Assembly (NCBI RefSeq): GCF_011174675.1
Contig: NZ_JAANIG010000042.1
Coordinates: forward strand, 1-34,330
Length of the DNA stretch: 34,330 nt
Direction: 5' to 3'
DNA from: Perlabentimonas gracilis
Lineage (GTDB): Bacteria > Bacteroidota > Bacteroidia > Bacteroidales > Tenuifilaceae
A program made the position numbers and the translations under genes. The notes beneath the pieces were generated by a model. It was not told where the DNA came from and did no database searches. It saw nothing but the letters and a program-made list of their open reading frames with translations. Below are positions 25,398 through 32,179 of this stretch, piece after piece. The first letter of the stretch is position 1, and every line of letters begins with the position of its first letter.

Positions 25398-26450
25398 TTA
25401 CTCCTCATCGGGTTTGGCCAGGGCATTCCAACCTTGGGCTTTTATGCTCACCTCCTCGCCATGGGGTGTTACAAGCATGGCGCCGGCATTGTCTGGCATA
25501 ATGTGCCCAATTATTGTCACACCTTTCATCTCGGCTATGGTATTGTGAATGGCTATGGGGGCAGTGAAAAGCAATTCGTAATCTTCGCCGCCACTAAGCG
25601 CCGCTACTACAGGGTCGATATTCAGCTCGGCGGCCATCTTGTGGGTAATCTGGTCGAGGGGTATTTTATCGATATAAACCCTACAGCCCACCTTTGAGTT
25701 TTTGCAGATATGCAGCAGCTCGCTCGATAGCCCATCGGAAACATCAATCATTGATGTGGGCACAACGCCTACTTCATCTAGCATATCAATCAATGGCTTG
25801 CGGGGTTCGGGTTTCAGGAATCGCTCTAGAATATAGTCGTACCCCTCAAATTTTGGCTTCATACCGGTATTCCCCTCCAGCACCCTTTTCTCGCGTTCAA
25901 GTAGCTGCAGCCCCATGTAGGCCGAGCCCAAATCGCCGGTAACGCAAATCAGGTCGTTCTCCTTGGCCCCACTGCGGTAGCAAATTTTTTCTTTCGATAC
26001 CTCACCAATTGCGGTAATGCTAATAACCATTCCAGTTAGCGACGAGGAGGTGTCGCCACCAACCAAATCTACCCCAAAGCGCTCGCAGGCCAAGTGTATT
26101 CCGCTGTATAGCTCCTCCACATTCTCAAGACTAAAACGTTTCGACAGGCCAATGGATACGGTTATCTGTTTTGGCTGTGCATTCATAGCGTACACATCGC
26201 TAAGATTAACCACCACCGCCTTGTATCCAAGGTGTTTTAGCGGGTGGTATGTGAGGTCGAAATGGATTCCCTCGAGCAGCAGATCGGTGGTTACAACTAT
26301 TTGCTTATCGTTAGCATCAATCACTGCTGCATCATCGCCCACACCCTTTGATGTGCTTTCGTTTTTAATCTTGATATCTTGGGTTAGCCTATCAATTAGC
26401 TGAAACTCGCCCAGCTCATACAGCTCGGTTCGCTTTGTGTTATCGCTCAT
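25398..26450 (-). CDS. thiL: Thiamine-monophosphate kinase
   Basis: ThiL phosphorylates thiamine monophosphate to the active pyrophosphate. The 350-residue protein belongs to the PurM-like ATP-binding fold. It shows GVGDDAAVID (residues about 36-45), the TTDLLLEGIHFDLTYHP metal-binding region, VNLSDVYAMNAQP, VGGDTSSS, and the C-terminal ALSGGEDYELLFTAP motif. Length is slightly above the E. coli enzyme. Start at the ATG at 26450; a -7 box lies 26 nt upstream. Monocistronic as far as the window shows. Confidence 0.95.
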   Translation of the reverse strand: MSDNTKRTELYELGEFQLIDRLTQDIKIKNESTSKGVGDDAAVIDANDKQIVVTTDLLLEGIHFDLTYHPLKHLGYKAVVVNLSDVYAMNAQPKQITVSIGLSKRFSLENVEELYSGIHLACERFGVDLVGGDTSSSLTGMVISITAIGEVSKEKICYRSGAKENDLICVTGDLGSAYMGLQLLEREKRVLEGNTGMKPKFEGYDYILERFLKPEPRKPLIDMLDEVGVVPTSMIDVSDGLSSELLHICKNSKVGCRVYIDKIPLDQITHKMAAELNIDPVVAALSGGEDYELLFTAPIAIHNTIAEMKGVTIIGHIMPDNAGAMLVTPHGEEVSIKAQGWNALAKPDEE

Positions 26451-26475
26451 CCTTTGTTATTTTAATTTCGAGCCA

Positions 26476-26483
26476 CAAAGATA
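26476..26483 (-). promoter_or_regulatory. thiL promoter -7 box
   Basis: TATCTTTG on the minus strand, exact TAnnTTTG match, 25 nt before the start. No TPP riboswitch is visible in this short leader. Confidence 0.55.
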
Positions 26484-26618
26484 GGCCATGTTTTTGGATG
26501 CAGAAAAAATTGAGTACATATACTCAATATCTCAATGCGAAGCCAATTGCCATCTGCTTGCAAGCATTTTTAATTTAATTGCGCGTGCACTTTTAAGTGT
26601 CGAAACAAATATGTTCCG

Positions 26619-26626
26619 TACTTTTG
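26619..26626 (+). promoter_or_regulatory. Promoter -7 box of the DUF2185 gene
   Basis: TACTTTTG, exact TAnnTTTG match, about 46 nt before the ATG at 26673. No clear -33 box. Confidence 0.5.
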
Positions 26627-26672
26627 CACCATAGGTTAAACCATATCATTATAGCAACATAAATTAAACAAT

Positions 26673-27014
26673 ATGGACGAGTTCAAGTACATACTAAAGC
26701 CCGAGGACATAAAGCCCCTAATTGAGCAGAAGGGCTACTGTTACGCCTCCGACATGATAACCGTTGATGGGCACAAGGTGGGCTATATGCACCGCGAGGC
26801 TCGCGAGGATGAGGACGATAGCGGTTGGCGTTTCTACTCGGGACAGGAAACCGATGAGTATGTTGAGAACGAGCACCACTTCATGATGTTCGACCTTAAC
26901 TACATTGCCAATATCGATCCAGCCATAATACCTTACCTAAAAATGCGAACGGGTGCAGAGCTCGAGCGCGACGATGATGCCGACACTTTTAGTCAGGTAG
27001 AGGAGGGGTGGTAA
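26673..27014 (+). CDS. DUF2185 (Imm33-like) domain protein
   Basis: A small acidic cytoplasmic protein of 113 residues. It carries the DUF2185 motifs: CYASDMITVDGHKVGYMHREA (residues about 23-43), DSGWRFYSGQETDEYVENEHHFMMFDLNYIANIDPAIIPYL (about 48-90), and AELERDDDADTF. Members of this family include predicted immunity proteins of polymorphic toxin systems, but most stand alone, and there is no toxin gene beside this one. A general housekeeping or unknown role is as likely. The function is not established. Confidence 0.8.
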   Translation: MDEFKYILKPEDIKPLIEQKGYCYASDMITVDGHKVGYMHREAREDEDDSGWRFYSGQETDEYVENEHHFMMFDLNYIANIDPAIIPYLKMRTGAELERDDDADTFSQVEEGW

Positions 27015-27026
27015 TAATTGCTATTT

Positions 27027-27071
27027 ACTCACGGGGTGACTATCTGCATAGCAAGGCGTCACCCCGTGAGT
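27027..27071 (+). terminator. Inverted repeat after the DUF2185 gene, possible terminator
   Basis: Arms of 14 nt (27027-27040 and 27058-27071; ACTCACGGGGTGAC) are perfectly complementary with a 17-nt loop, 13 nt after the DUF2185 stop. The following TCTTATTCG is only weakly T-rich. Confidence 0.45.
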
Positions 27072-27128
27072 CTTATTCGTAGAATTGAAGTTTTTGTAAA
27101 ATTTGTTAACAGCCCAACTAACATTTAA

Positions 27129-27279
27129 AGATTCTTCGCTTCGCTCAGAATGACAGGAATATGAATTTAGGTGGTGTTGAGGGTCAGCGGACCTCGTATT
27201 TTAAAAGTTAGGCTCGCTGACCCCCAACACCACTATATATATCAAAAGTAAACGTCATTCTGAGCGAAGCGAAGAATCT
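27129..27279. repeat. MITE-like nested inverted-repeat element, about 151 bp
   Basis: The outer arms are perfect 26-nt inverted repeats (27129-27154 and 27254-27279; the right arm reads GTCATTCTGAGCGAAGCG...). Inside, a second pair of 19-nt arms (27171-27189 and 27215-27233; GTGGTGTTG...) has one mismatch. There is no ORF inside. The GTCATTCTGAGCG-type sequence is, to my knowledge, a common dispersed intergenic repeat in Bacteroidota and other phyla. I see no clear target-site duplication. The element could be a non-autonomous transposable element or a dispersed repeat folded on itself. Confidence 0.65.
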
Positions 27280-27441
27280 AACCGGTCGGGGGCCGAGAAC
27301 TCACTATAAGTAATATTCAACTAAATGTAGAACACATCTAAATTGTAAATTTAAACTATTTGTCGGTCGCCAGTAAAAATTTGCATTACCACACCTCGCC
27401 TACTCCTGCTGCAAAGCATTGGGAGTTAGCCCCAAAACCTA

Positions 27442-27473
27442 TTTGCATATCATTACAAATATTTCTACCTTTG
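27442..27473 (+). promoter_or_regulatory. tig promoter with both -33 and -7 boxes
   Basis: TTTG (27442-27445), 20-bp spacer, TACCTTTG (27466-27473), a full match to the Bacteroidota promoter. The predicted leader is about 80 nt. Confidence 0.75.
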
Positions 27474-27562
27474 TGCGCTCAAAGAAAACCCGTAACTGGT
27501 ACTTTCTTTTTGAAAATCAGTAGAATAAAACAAAATAAATCTTCTTTCAAAAGATTATTCGC

Positions 27563-28921
27563 ATGAACGTAACCCACGCAAATTCCGATGCGCTAAACGC
27601 AGTGCTAACCGTAACGGTAGAGCATAAGGATTATGAAGAGAATGTAAAGAAAAGCCTTAAGGATGTTCGCAAGAAAGCCGTAATTAAAGGTTTTAGGCCC
27701 GGTATGGCCCCTGCTTCGCTTATCAACAAGATGTATGGCAAGTCGGCCATGGTTGATGAGGTGAACAAGCTGGTATCCGAGAGCATCTCGAGCTACATCA
27801 CCGAGCAGAAGCTCAACATACTTGGCGAGCCTCTTCCATCGGAGGAGCAGCAGCCCATCGATTGGGATGCCCAGCAGGACTTTGAGTTTAAGTTCGACCT
27901 GGCTTTTGCCCCTGAGTTCGAAATTAAGCTGTCGAAGCGCGATAAGGCTCCCTACTACAGCATTAAGGTTGATGAGGAGATGCGTCAGGGCTACATCGAG
28001 AATATCTCGGGCCGCTACGGTAGCTACGTAGATGCTGACCAGGCCGATGCCGACAGCTTGCTTAGGGCAACCCTTACCGAGCTCAACGCCGATGAGTCGC
28101 CAAAAGAGGAAGGCGTTACCGTTGAGGAGGGAATGATCTCCGTGATGCTAGTTGCCGATGAGGACGAGAAGGCCAAGTTTGCTGGGGCTAAGGCTGGCGA
28201 TGTAATGGTGGTTGATGTAATCAAGGCATTCCCCAACGAAACCGACAGGGCCGCATTGCTAAAGGTTGATAAGGCTGATTTGGAAAACTTGGAGCCTTTG
28301 TTCCAGGCAACCATCACTCAGGTTCAGAAGTACCAGAAGGCCGAGGTGAATCAGGAGCTGTACGACAAGCTATTCGGCGAGGGTGTTGTTAACTCCGAGG
28401 AGGAGTTCCACCAAAAGCTCGACGAGAGCATTAAGCATAACCTCAAAGGCGATACTGAACGTAAGTTCTATACCGACGTTCGCGATAAGCTAATCGATAA
28501 GTTCAAAATTGACCTACCCAAGGAGTTCCTTGTACGCTGGCTAGTGGCCATCAACGAGGGCAAATTCACTCAGGAGCAGGTTGAGAAGGACTACCCACAC
28601 TTCGAGAACGACCTTAAGTGGCAGCTAATCCGCGATAAAATTGCCACCGAGCAGGAGTTTAAGGTTGAGAAGGAGGAGCTAGTTGGCATGGCCAAGGGCT
28701 ACATCATGAACCAGATGATGCAGTACGGTATGGGTCAGCTTCCCGACGAGTTTATCGAGAAGTACGCCAACGAGCTAATTGAAAAGCCAGAGGAGCGCCG
28801 TAAGATGGCCGAGCAGGTTATTGAGGGCAAGGTGATGGATTGGCTGAAAGAAACCATAAAGCTCGACGAGAAAGAGATTAGTTTCGATGAGTTTAAAAAG
28901 ATGATGGAAAGCAAAAAGTAA
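27563..28921 (+). CDS. tig: Trigger factor, ribosome-associated chaperone
   Basis: Trigger factor binds at the ribosome exit tunnel and protects nascent chains. The 452-residue protein has the N-terminal ribosome-binding domain with the signature VIKGFRPGMAPASLINKMYG (residues about 39-58), a central PPIase-like region (about 150-245), and a long helical C-terminal chaperone part rich in Lys and Glu. The PPIase region looks diverged, which is usual in Bacteroidota. Codon use is strongly biased to G/C-ending codons, fitting a highly expressed gene. It is followed by a terminator and then clpP, the usual order. Confidence 0.95.
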   Translation: MNVTHANSDALNAVLTVTVEHKDYEENVKKSLKDVRKKAVIKGFRPGMAPASLINKMYGKSAMVDEVNKLVSESISSYITEQKLNILGEPLPSEEQQPIDWDAQQDFEFKFDLAFAPEFEIKLSKRDKAPYYSIKVDEEMRQGYIENISGRYGSYVDADQADADSLLRATLTELNADESPKEEGVTVEEGMISVMLVADEDEKAKFAGAKAGDVMVVDVIKAFPNETDRAALLKVDKADLENLEPLFQATITQVQKYQKAEVNQELYDKLFGEGVVNSEEEFHQKLDESIKHNLKGDTERKFYTDVRDKLIDKFKIDLPKEFLVRWLVAINEGKFTQEQVEKDYPHFENDLKWQLIRDKIATEQEFKVEKEELVGMAKGYIMNQMMQYGMGQLPDEFIEKYANELIEKPEERRKMAEQVIEGKVMDWLKETIKLDEKEISFDEFKKMMESKK

Positions 28922-28926
28922 GATAT

Positions 28927-28955
28927 AAAGCGGGAGTTTTGCTCCCGCTTTTTTT
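28927..28955 (+). terminator. Intrinsic terminator of tig
   Basis: A 10-bp stem (28927-28936 with 28942-28951; core GCGGGAG) with a 5-nt loop is followed by a T7 tract. Confidence 0.9.
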
Positions 28956-29024
28956 ATTCGAAACCATATAGCAAACCTTTGCTTCAAATTCCTGTTACTC
29001 TTATTCGGATTAAAAAAAGATTAA

Positions 29025-29032
29025 TATCTTTA
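29025..29032 (+). promoter_or_regulatory. Probable clpP -7 box
   Basis: TATCTTTA matches TAnnTTTG at all but the last base, about 44 nt before the clpP ATG and downstream of the tig terminator. clpP therefore needs its own promoter here. Confidence 0.35.
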
Positions 29033-29075
29033 TCGTCAAAATTAAAAGAGTAGTAATTGTAAATCGATATCACCT

Positions 29076-29753
29076 ATGAATAGAAAACCCAGCGAGTTTC
29101 AAAAATATGCTACCAAGCACAAGGGCATTAGCAGCCTTAGTATGCATCGTTACCAGTCGCTGCATAGCAGCTATATTAACCCAACCATTATCGAGGAGCG
29201 TCAGCTAAACATTGCTCAAATGGACGTTTTCTCTCGCCTTATGATGGATCGTATCATTTTTCTTGGGGTACCCATAACCGACGATGTGGCCAATATCATT
29301 CAGGCGCAGCTGCTGTTCCTGGAGTCCAACGATCCCACCAAGGATATACAGATTTACCTTAACTCCCCCGGCGGCTCGGTGTATGCAGGCCTAGGTATTT
29401 ACGATACCATGCAGTACATCAGCTCCGATGTGGCCACTATTTGCACAGGCATAGCCGCATCCATGGGTGCCGTGCTGCTTTGCGCTGGAACCAGCGGCAA
29501 GCGCTCTGCGCTCCCACACTCAAGGGTTATGATTCACCAACCCATGGGCGGTGCCGAGGGGCAAGCTTCGGATATTGAGATTACCACACGCCAAATTCTT
29601 TCCCTTCGCAAGGAGCTGTACGATATCATTGCGCAACACTCCGGCAAACCATTCGAAAAGGTTGAGAAGGATTCTGACCGCGACTACTGGATGACCGCCA
29701 CCGAGGCCAAGGAGTACGGTATGATTGACCAAGTGCTTAAGAAAAACGAGTAA
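29076..29753 (+). CDS. clpP: ATP-dependent Clp protease proteolytic subunit
   Basis: ClpP forms the tetradecameric serine protease chamber that works with a Clp ATPase. The 225-residue protein has the full catalytic triad: S129 in [16 protein letters not shown]154 in [13 protein letters not shown] and D203 in [13 protein letters not shown]. The region [16 protein letters not shown]-like (here [27 protein letters not shown]) and [17 protein letters not shown] are typical, and the length fits Bacteroidota ClpP. clpX, the usual next gene, is not present before the window ends. A terminator follows. Confidence 0.97.
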   Translation: MNRKPSEFQKYATKHKGISSLSMHRYQSLHSSYINPTIIEERQLNIAQMDVFSRLMMDRIIFLGVPITDDVANIIQAQLLFLESNDPTKDIQIYLNSPGGSVYAGLGIYDTMQYISSDVATICTGIAASMGAVLLCAGTSGKRSALPHSRVMIHQPMGGAEGQASDIEITTRQILSLRKELYDIIAQHSGKPFEKVEKDSDRDYWMTATEAKEYGMIDQVLKKNE

Positions 29754-29776
29754 GCATTACTTTAACCGAATATTTC

Positions 29777-29807
29777 AACGGGGTGCTCCAACGGCACCCC
29801 GTTTTTT
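29777..29807 (+). terminator. Intrinsic terminator of clpP
   Basis: A 10-bp stem (29777-29786 with 29794-29803; AACGGGGTGC) with a 7-nt loop, running into T6 (29802-29807). Confidence 0.9.
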
Positions 29808-29818
29808 GTTGGGCACCT

Positions 29819-29851
29819 AGTCAGGGTTTGACTCCAAGTCAAGCCCTGACT
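29819..29851. repeat. Palindromic hairpin repeat, 15-nt arms with 3-nt loop
   Basis: AGTCAGGGTTTGACT (29819-29833) is followed by CCA and then its near-perfect complement (29837-29851, one G.T pair). No T tract follows. It lies only 11 nt after the clpP terminator and resembles a REP-type palindrome or a second hairpin. Confidence 0.55.
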
Positions 29852-30066
29852 AACATAATAATCCTGCACTACTGTCCAACCAGTTGTTTTAAGCCGTATT
29901 ATGCACATTAAATAGGTATTGTTGTGCGTAATGGTTTTATGTGTTTATCATATAAAGACGTATCAATATTACAATAAATTACAAAAAATACTCACAAAAC
30001 TTGGTGGATTCGTTTTTTTTTTTTCTAACTTGCCCTTCAAAGCAACGCTAACAAAGACAAAATCTT

Positions 30067-30870
30067 ATGATGATGCCGACACGAAATGCCGTTCTCCTCG
30101 CGGGCCTGGTATTGCTGATCCTGCAGCTGGCCAGCTGCCGCAGGGACGACCCCCCGCCCCGCCCGGGGCAAACCACAGCCGTATTCAACCCCAACCTCAC
30201 CTACGGTACGATGACTGACATTGATGGCAACGAGTACCGCACCATAGGGATAGGCAATCAGGTTTGGATGGCCGAGAACCTGCGGGTGACCCATTACCGC
30301 AACGGCGATCCCATTCCACACATACCGCTATCGGCTGGCCAAGGGATTTTCCACCTCCAGACCCAGGGCGTTTACTGCGCCTACGACGACACCACCCACC
30401 CCGACAGCATCACCACCTACGGGCTGCTGTACAACGGCTACGCCGTGGTGGATGAGCGGGGCCTCTGCCCCGATGGCTGGCGCGTGCCCAGCGATGAGGA
30501 TTGGACAGCCCTGGTTACCCACCTGGACAATGGCGACAACGCCTTTGACCCCAATGGCACAGGGACTAACGGTGTGGTTGGAGGGCGGATGAAGGAGGTT
30601 GGCTACAGGCACTGGAACGCGCCCAACCCCGCCGATAACAGCAGCGGGTTCACAGCGCTCCCTTCCGGGAATAGGTATGGGGACATCTACTACTATAAAA
30701 ACGAGAGAGCCCTTTTCTGGACATCCACAGAGTACTACGTAGATACCATCCCTGACATTAAAGGGAAGATCCTTTGGATGCGTGGAATTGGCAGCCTGTT
30801 CCCATCTATTGGTCGACAGGCTTATCCCAAGGATGCAGGGAAATGCGTCCGCTGCATCCGCAACGACTAA
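30067..30870 (+). CDS. FISUMP-domain lipoprotein (Fibrobacter major paralogous domain)
   Basis: A 267-residue exported lipoprotein. The signal peptide (AVLLAGLVLLILQ) ends in lipobox LASC with Cys24, followed by RRDDPPP. The mature part carries the FISUMP signature: TDIDGNEYRTIGIGNQVWMAENLRVTHYRNGDPIPH, then YCAYDD, GLLYNGYAV, LCPDGWRVPSDEDWTALV and FWTSTEYY, ending in CVRCIRND. Domains of this type are common on Bacteroidota and Fibrobacteres surfaces; the function is unknown. The first half is much richer in GC than nearby core genes, consistent with a mobile or recombining locus. Its signal-peptide region is partly duplicated at 31484-31530. Three ATG in a row begin the frame (30067, 30070, 30073). 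Confidence 0.85.
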   Translation: MMMPTRNAVLLAGLVLLILQLASCRRDDPPPRPGQTTAVFNPNLTYGTMTDIDGNEYRTIGIGNQVWMAENLRVTHYRNGDPIPHIPLSAGQGIFHLQTQGVYCAYDDTTHPDSITTYGLLYNGYAVVDERGLCPDGWRVPSDEDWTALVTHLDNGDNAFDPNGTGTNGVVGGRMKEVGYRHWNAPNPADNSSGFTALPSGNRYGDIYYYKNERALFWTSTEYYVDTIPDIKGKILWMRGIGSLFPSIGRQAYPKDAGKCVRCIRND

Positions 30871-30887
30871 CCGTTAAACCCTAAAAT

Positions 30888-31526
30888 ATGATTGCTATGA
30901 ACAAGAAATTGAACGGCGCAGTGCTTTTACTGTGCATGGCGCTCGGAGCTACAGCTCAGGATCTGACCATCACGATCCCCAAGACCGATTCAACCGCCTA
31001 CAGGTGCTACCCCGTGAAGGCCAACACGGCCTTTGGCCTGCGATCGCAGATCGCCTGCAACGCCAACGGCCCTTTCAGCGTCAACATTGACCGGGATATG
31101 TCGTTCGGCTCGCTGGGGAGCTGGGTAAGCATTTCTTACAACAACAACCCCATAACCATCAGCACCGGGGAAACGGCCATCTTCGACCTGGCGGTTCGGC
31201 CCCCAGCGGGGACAACTGATTATGAATATGATATGCCTGTAAACATAAAGGCCTACAAGAACGGCAGCTCCGTTTCGGGCTTCGCCCCGGCACAGTTCGT
31301 GGTCATTGTTGACAACACCCCGCCCACCGACATCGCGCTGTCCAAGCGCTCCGCCAGTAGCCAGTCGGTTACGCTGAACTTTGACGCTTTCGACGTAATG
31401 TCGAAGAAATACACAGATGTAAATCCCGACGTGGGGTGCAAGGGCATCAAGCAGTTCACCCTCGCCCTGAAGGATCAGGAGCATGGTATTGCTGGCCCTG
31501 CAGCTGGCCAGCTGCCGCAGGGATGA
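30888..31526 (+). pseudogene. Secreted Ig-like surface protein, probably truncated by recombination
   Basis: The reading frame encodes 212 residues. A signal peptide is visible after MNKKLNGAVLLLCMALGATAQ (Met at 30897 is the likelier start). The mature part looks like beta-sandwich modules (FSVNIDRDMSFGSLGSWVSISYNNNPITISTGETAIFDLAVRPPAG, then VVIVDNTPPTDIALS, an fn3/Ig-type linker). I recognise no named family. The last twelve or so residues (from about IAGPAAGQLPQG) are not native: from 31484 the DNA is a copy of the upstream lipoprotein's signal-peptide region read in another frame. So the original gene was probably longer and lost its 3' part. The shortened protein could still be made and exported. 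Confidence 0.65.
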
Positions 31527-31530
31527 CCCC
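31484..31530 (+). repeat. Duplicated fragment of the FISUMP lipoprotein signal region
   Basis: This 47-nt segment matches 30107-30153 at 44 positions. In its own frame it encodes MVLLALQLASCRRDDP, a remnant of a lipoprotein signal with lipobox LASC, starting at the ATG at 31483, then running to a stop soon after. It lies in a different frame from the host ORF. Confidence 0.8.
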
Positions 31531-31538
31531 ACAGTTCT

Positions 31539-31577
31539 ATGCCCTTTAATGGAACGCTAACCGATAGCAGCTACACC
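31539..31577 (+). repeat. Duplicated fragment of the hydrolase gene
   Basis: This 39-nt segment matches 32357-32395 at 38 positions. In the downstream gene it encodes MPFNGTLTDSSYT. Here it is followed by AAATAAAA and has no gene of its own. With the fragment at 31484-31530 it forms one composite scar. Confidence 0.8.
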
Positions 31578-31601
31578 AAATAAAACAACTCAAAATATGC
31601 T

Positions 31602-31609
31602 TACATTTG
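31602..31609 (+). promoter_or_regulatory. Promoter -7 box of the small lipoprotein gene
   Basis: TACATTTG, exact TAnnTTTG match, 28 nt before the ATG at 31638. No clear -33 box. Confidence 0.5.
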
Positions 31610-31637
31610 CTAACAAAAACACCAAACAAAAGAAACC

Positions 31638-32162
31638 ATGAAACCACAAAAACTTTACATCCCGTTGCTAGCCATACTGCTAGCCCTTTGCCTAACAGGC
31701 TGCGAGAAGAATAACCCCTTTGCCCCCGGCACTGAGCTGCCCCCCGAAACCACCACTGGCGCCAACACCTTTGGATGCCTTGTGAATGGTAAGGTGTGGC
31801 GAAACGGTGGGTATTTTAACCCCGCCGAAAGCCTTAACATACCTGAGATGACCGAATCTCGGTTGCAAATTGCAGCATCAAGAAGCGTAATTGATACTTT
31901 GTCAAGTATAGGTATTTATATTTTTACTTCAAATATTAGTATAGGGCAATACCTATGCGATTCACTAAACATAAATATTAAATTTAGTATAGGTTATGAG
32001 GGTACAAACTGTAGATATAAGTTTGCGCAAGAAGGCTACATAGAAATCACCCGATACGATTTGGAGAATAGAATAGTTTCGGGGCGGTTCAATGCAATAC
32101 TTAAAATGGATAACTGCAACGACATTGAAATAACCGAAGGAAGATTTGATTTAAAAATGTAA
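31638..32162 (+). CDS. Small lipoprotein of Bacteroidota type (DUF6252-like)
   Basis: A 174-residue exported lipoprotein. Lys-rich start and hydrophobic core (LYIPLLAILLALCLTGC) end in lipobox LTGC with Cys22. The next part, PPETTTGANTFGCLVNGKVW, is the recurring N-terminal block of a family I know as DUF6252, and the C-terminal end GRFDLKM also fits; the family name is tentative. Base composition changes abruptly at about 31860: the first 75 codons are GC-rich, the rest AT-rich, as if the C-terminal part had been exchanged. Lies 17 nt upstream of the hydrolase gene, so both may be one transcript. Confidence 0.7.
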   Translation: MKPQKLYIPLLAILLALCLTGCEKNNPFAPGTELPPETTTGANTFGCLVNGKVWRNGGYFNPAESLNIPEMTESRLQIAASRSVIDTLSSIGIYIFTSNISIGQYLCDSLNINIKFSIGYEGTNCRYKFAQEGYIEITRYDLENRIVSGRFNAILKMDNCNDIEITEGRFDLKM

Positions 32163-32179
32163 AAAGAAACAAAGAAATT

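Larger units (their letters stand above)
27015..27562. other. Gene-free region with inverted repeats and the tig promoter
   Basis: This 548-nt stretch contains a long-armed inverted repeat at 27027-27071, a MITE-like nested repeat at 27129-27279, an AT-rich part, and the tig promoter at 27442-27473. The only open frame (27360-27566) has no plausible protein and is crossed by the promoter. Confidence 0.7.
29754..30066. other. Intergenic region at the boundary of the accessory locus
   Basis: These 313 nt hold the clpP terminator, a 33-nt hairpin (29819-29851), a 10-bp inverted repeat (29898-29907 with 29933-29942, one G.T pair) and a run of twelve T (30013-30024). No convincing gene; the open frame at 29919-30218 has no protein character. 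Confidence 0.6.

Noticed and set aside
26451-26475. Possible TPP riboswitch before thiL
   Set aside because: The predicted leader is about 20 nt, too short for a TPP aptamer, and no aptamer-like sequence is visible.
27027-27279. Possible CRISPR array
   Set aside because: The repeats are inverted pairs, not direct repeats with regular spacers, and no cas gene is in the window.
27360-27566. 68-residue open frame upstream of tig
   Set aside because: Low-complexity translation, crossed by the tig promoter, and no family resemblance.
29919-30218. 99-residue open frame overlapping the FISUMP gene
   Set aside because: Its second half is the FISUMP gene in the wrong frame, and the first half contains the T12 tract; no protein character.
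30990-31532. 180-residue antisense open frame
   Set aside because: It is the GC-rich complement of the secreted Ig-like gene, which has a clear signal peptide and sandwich-type strands on the plus strand.
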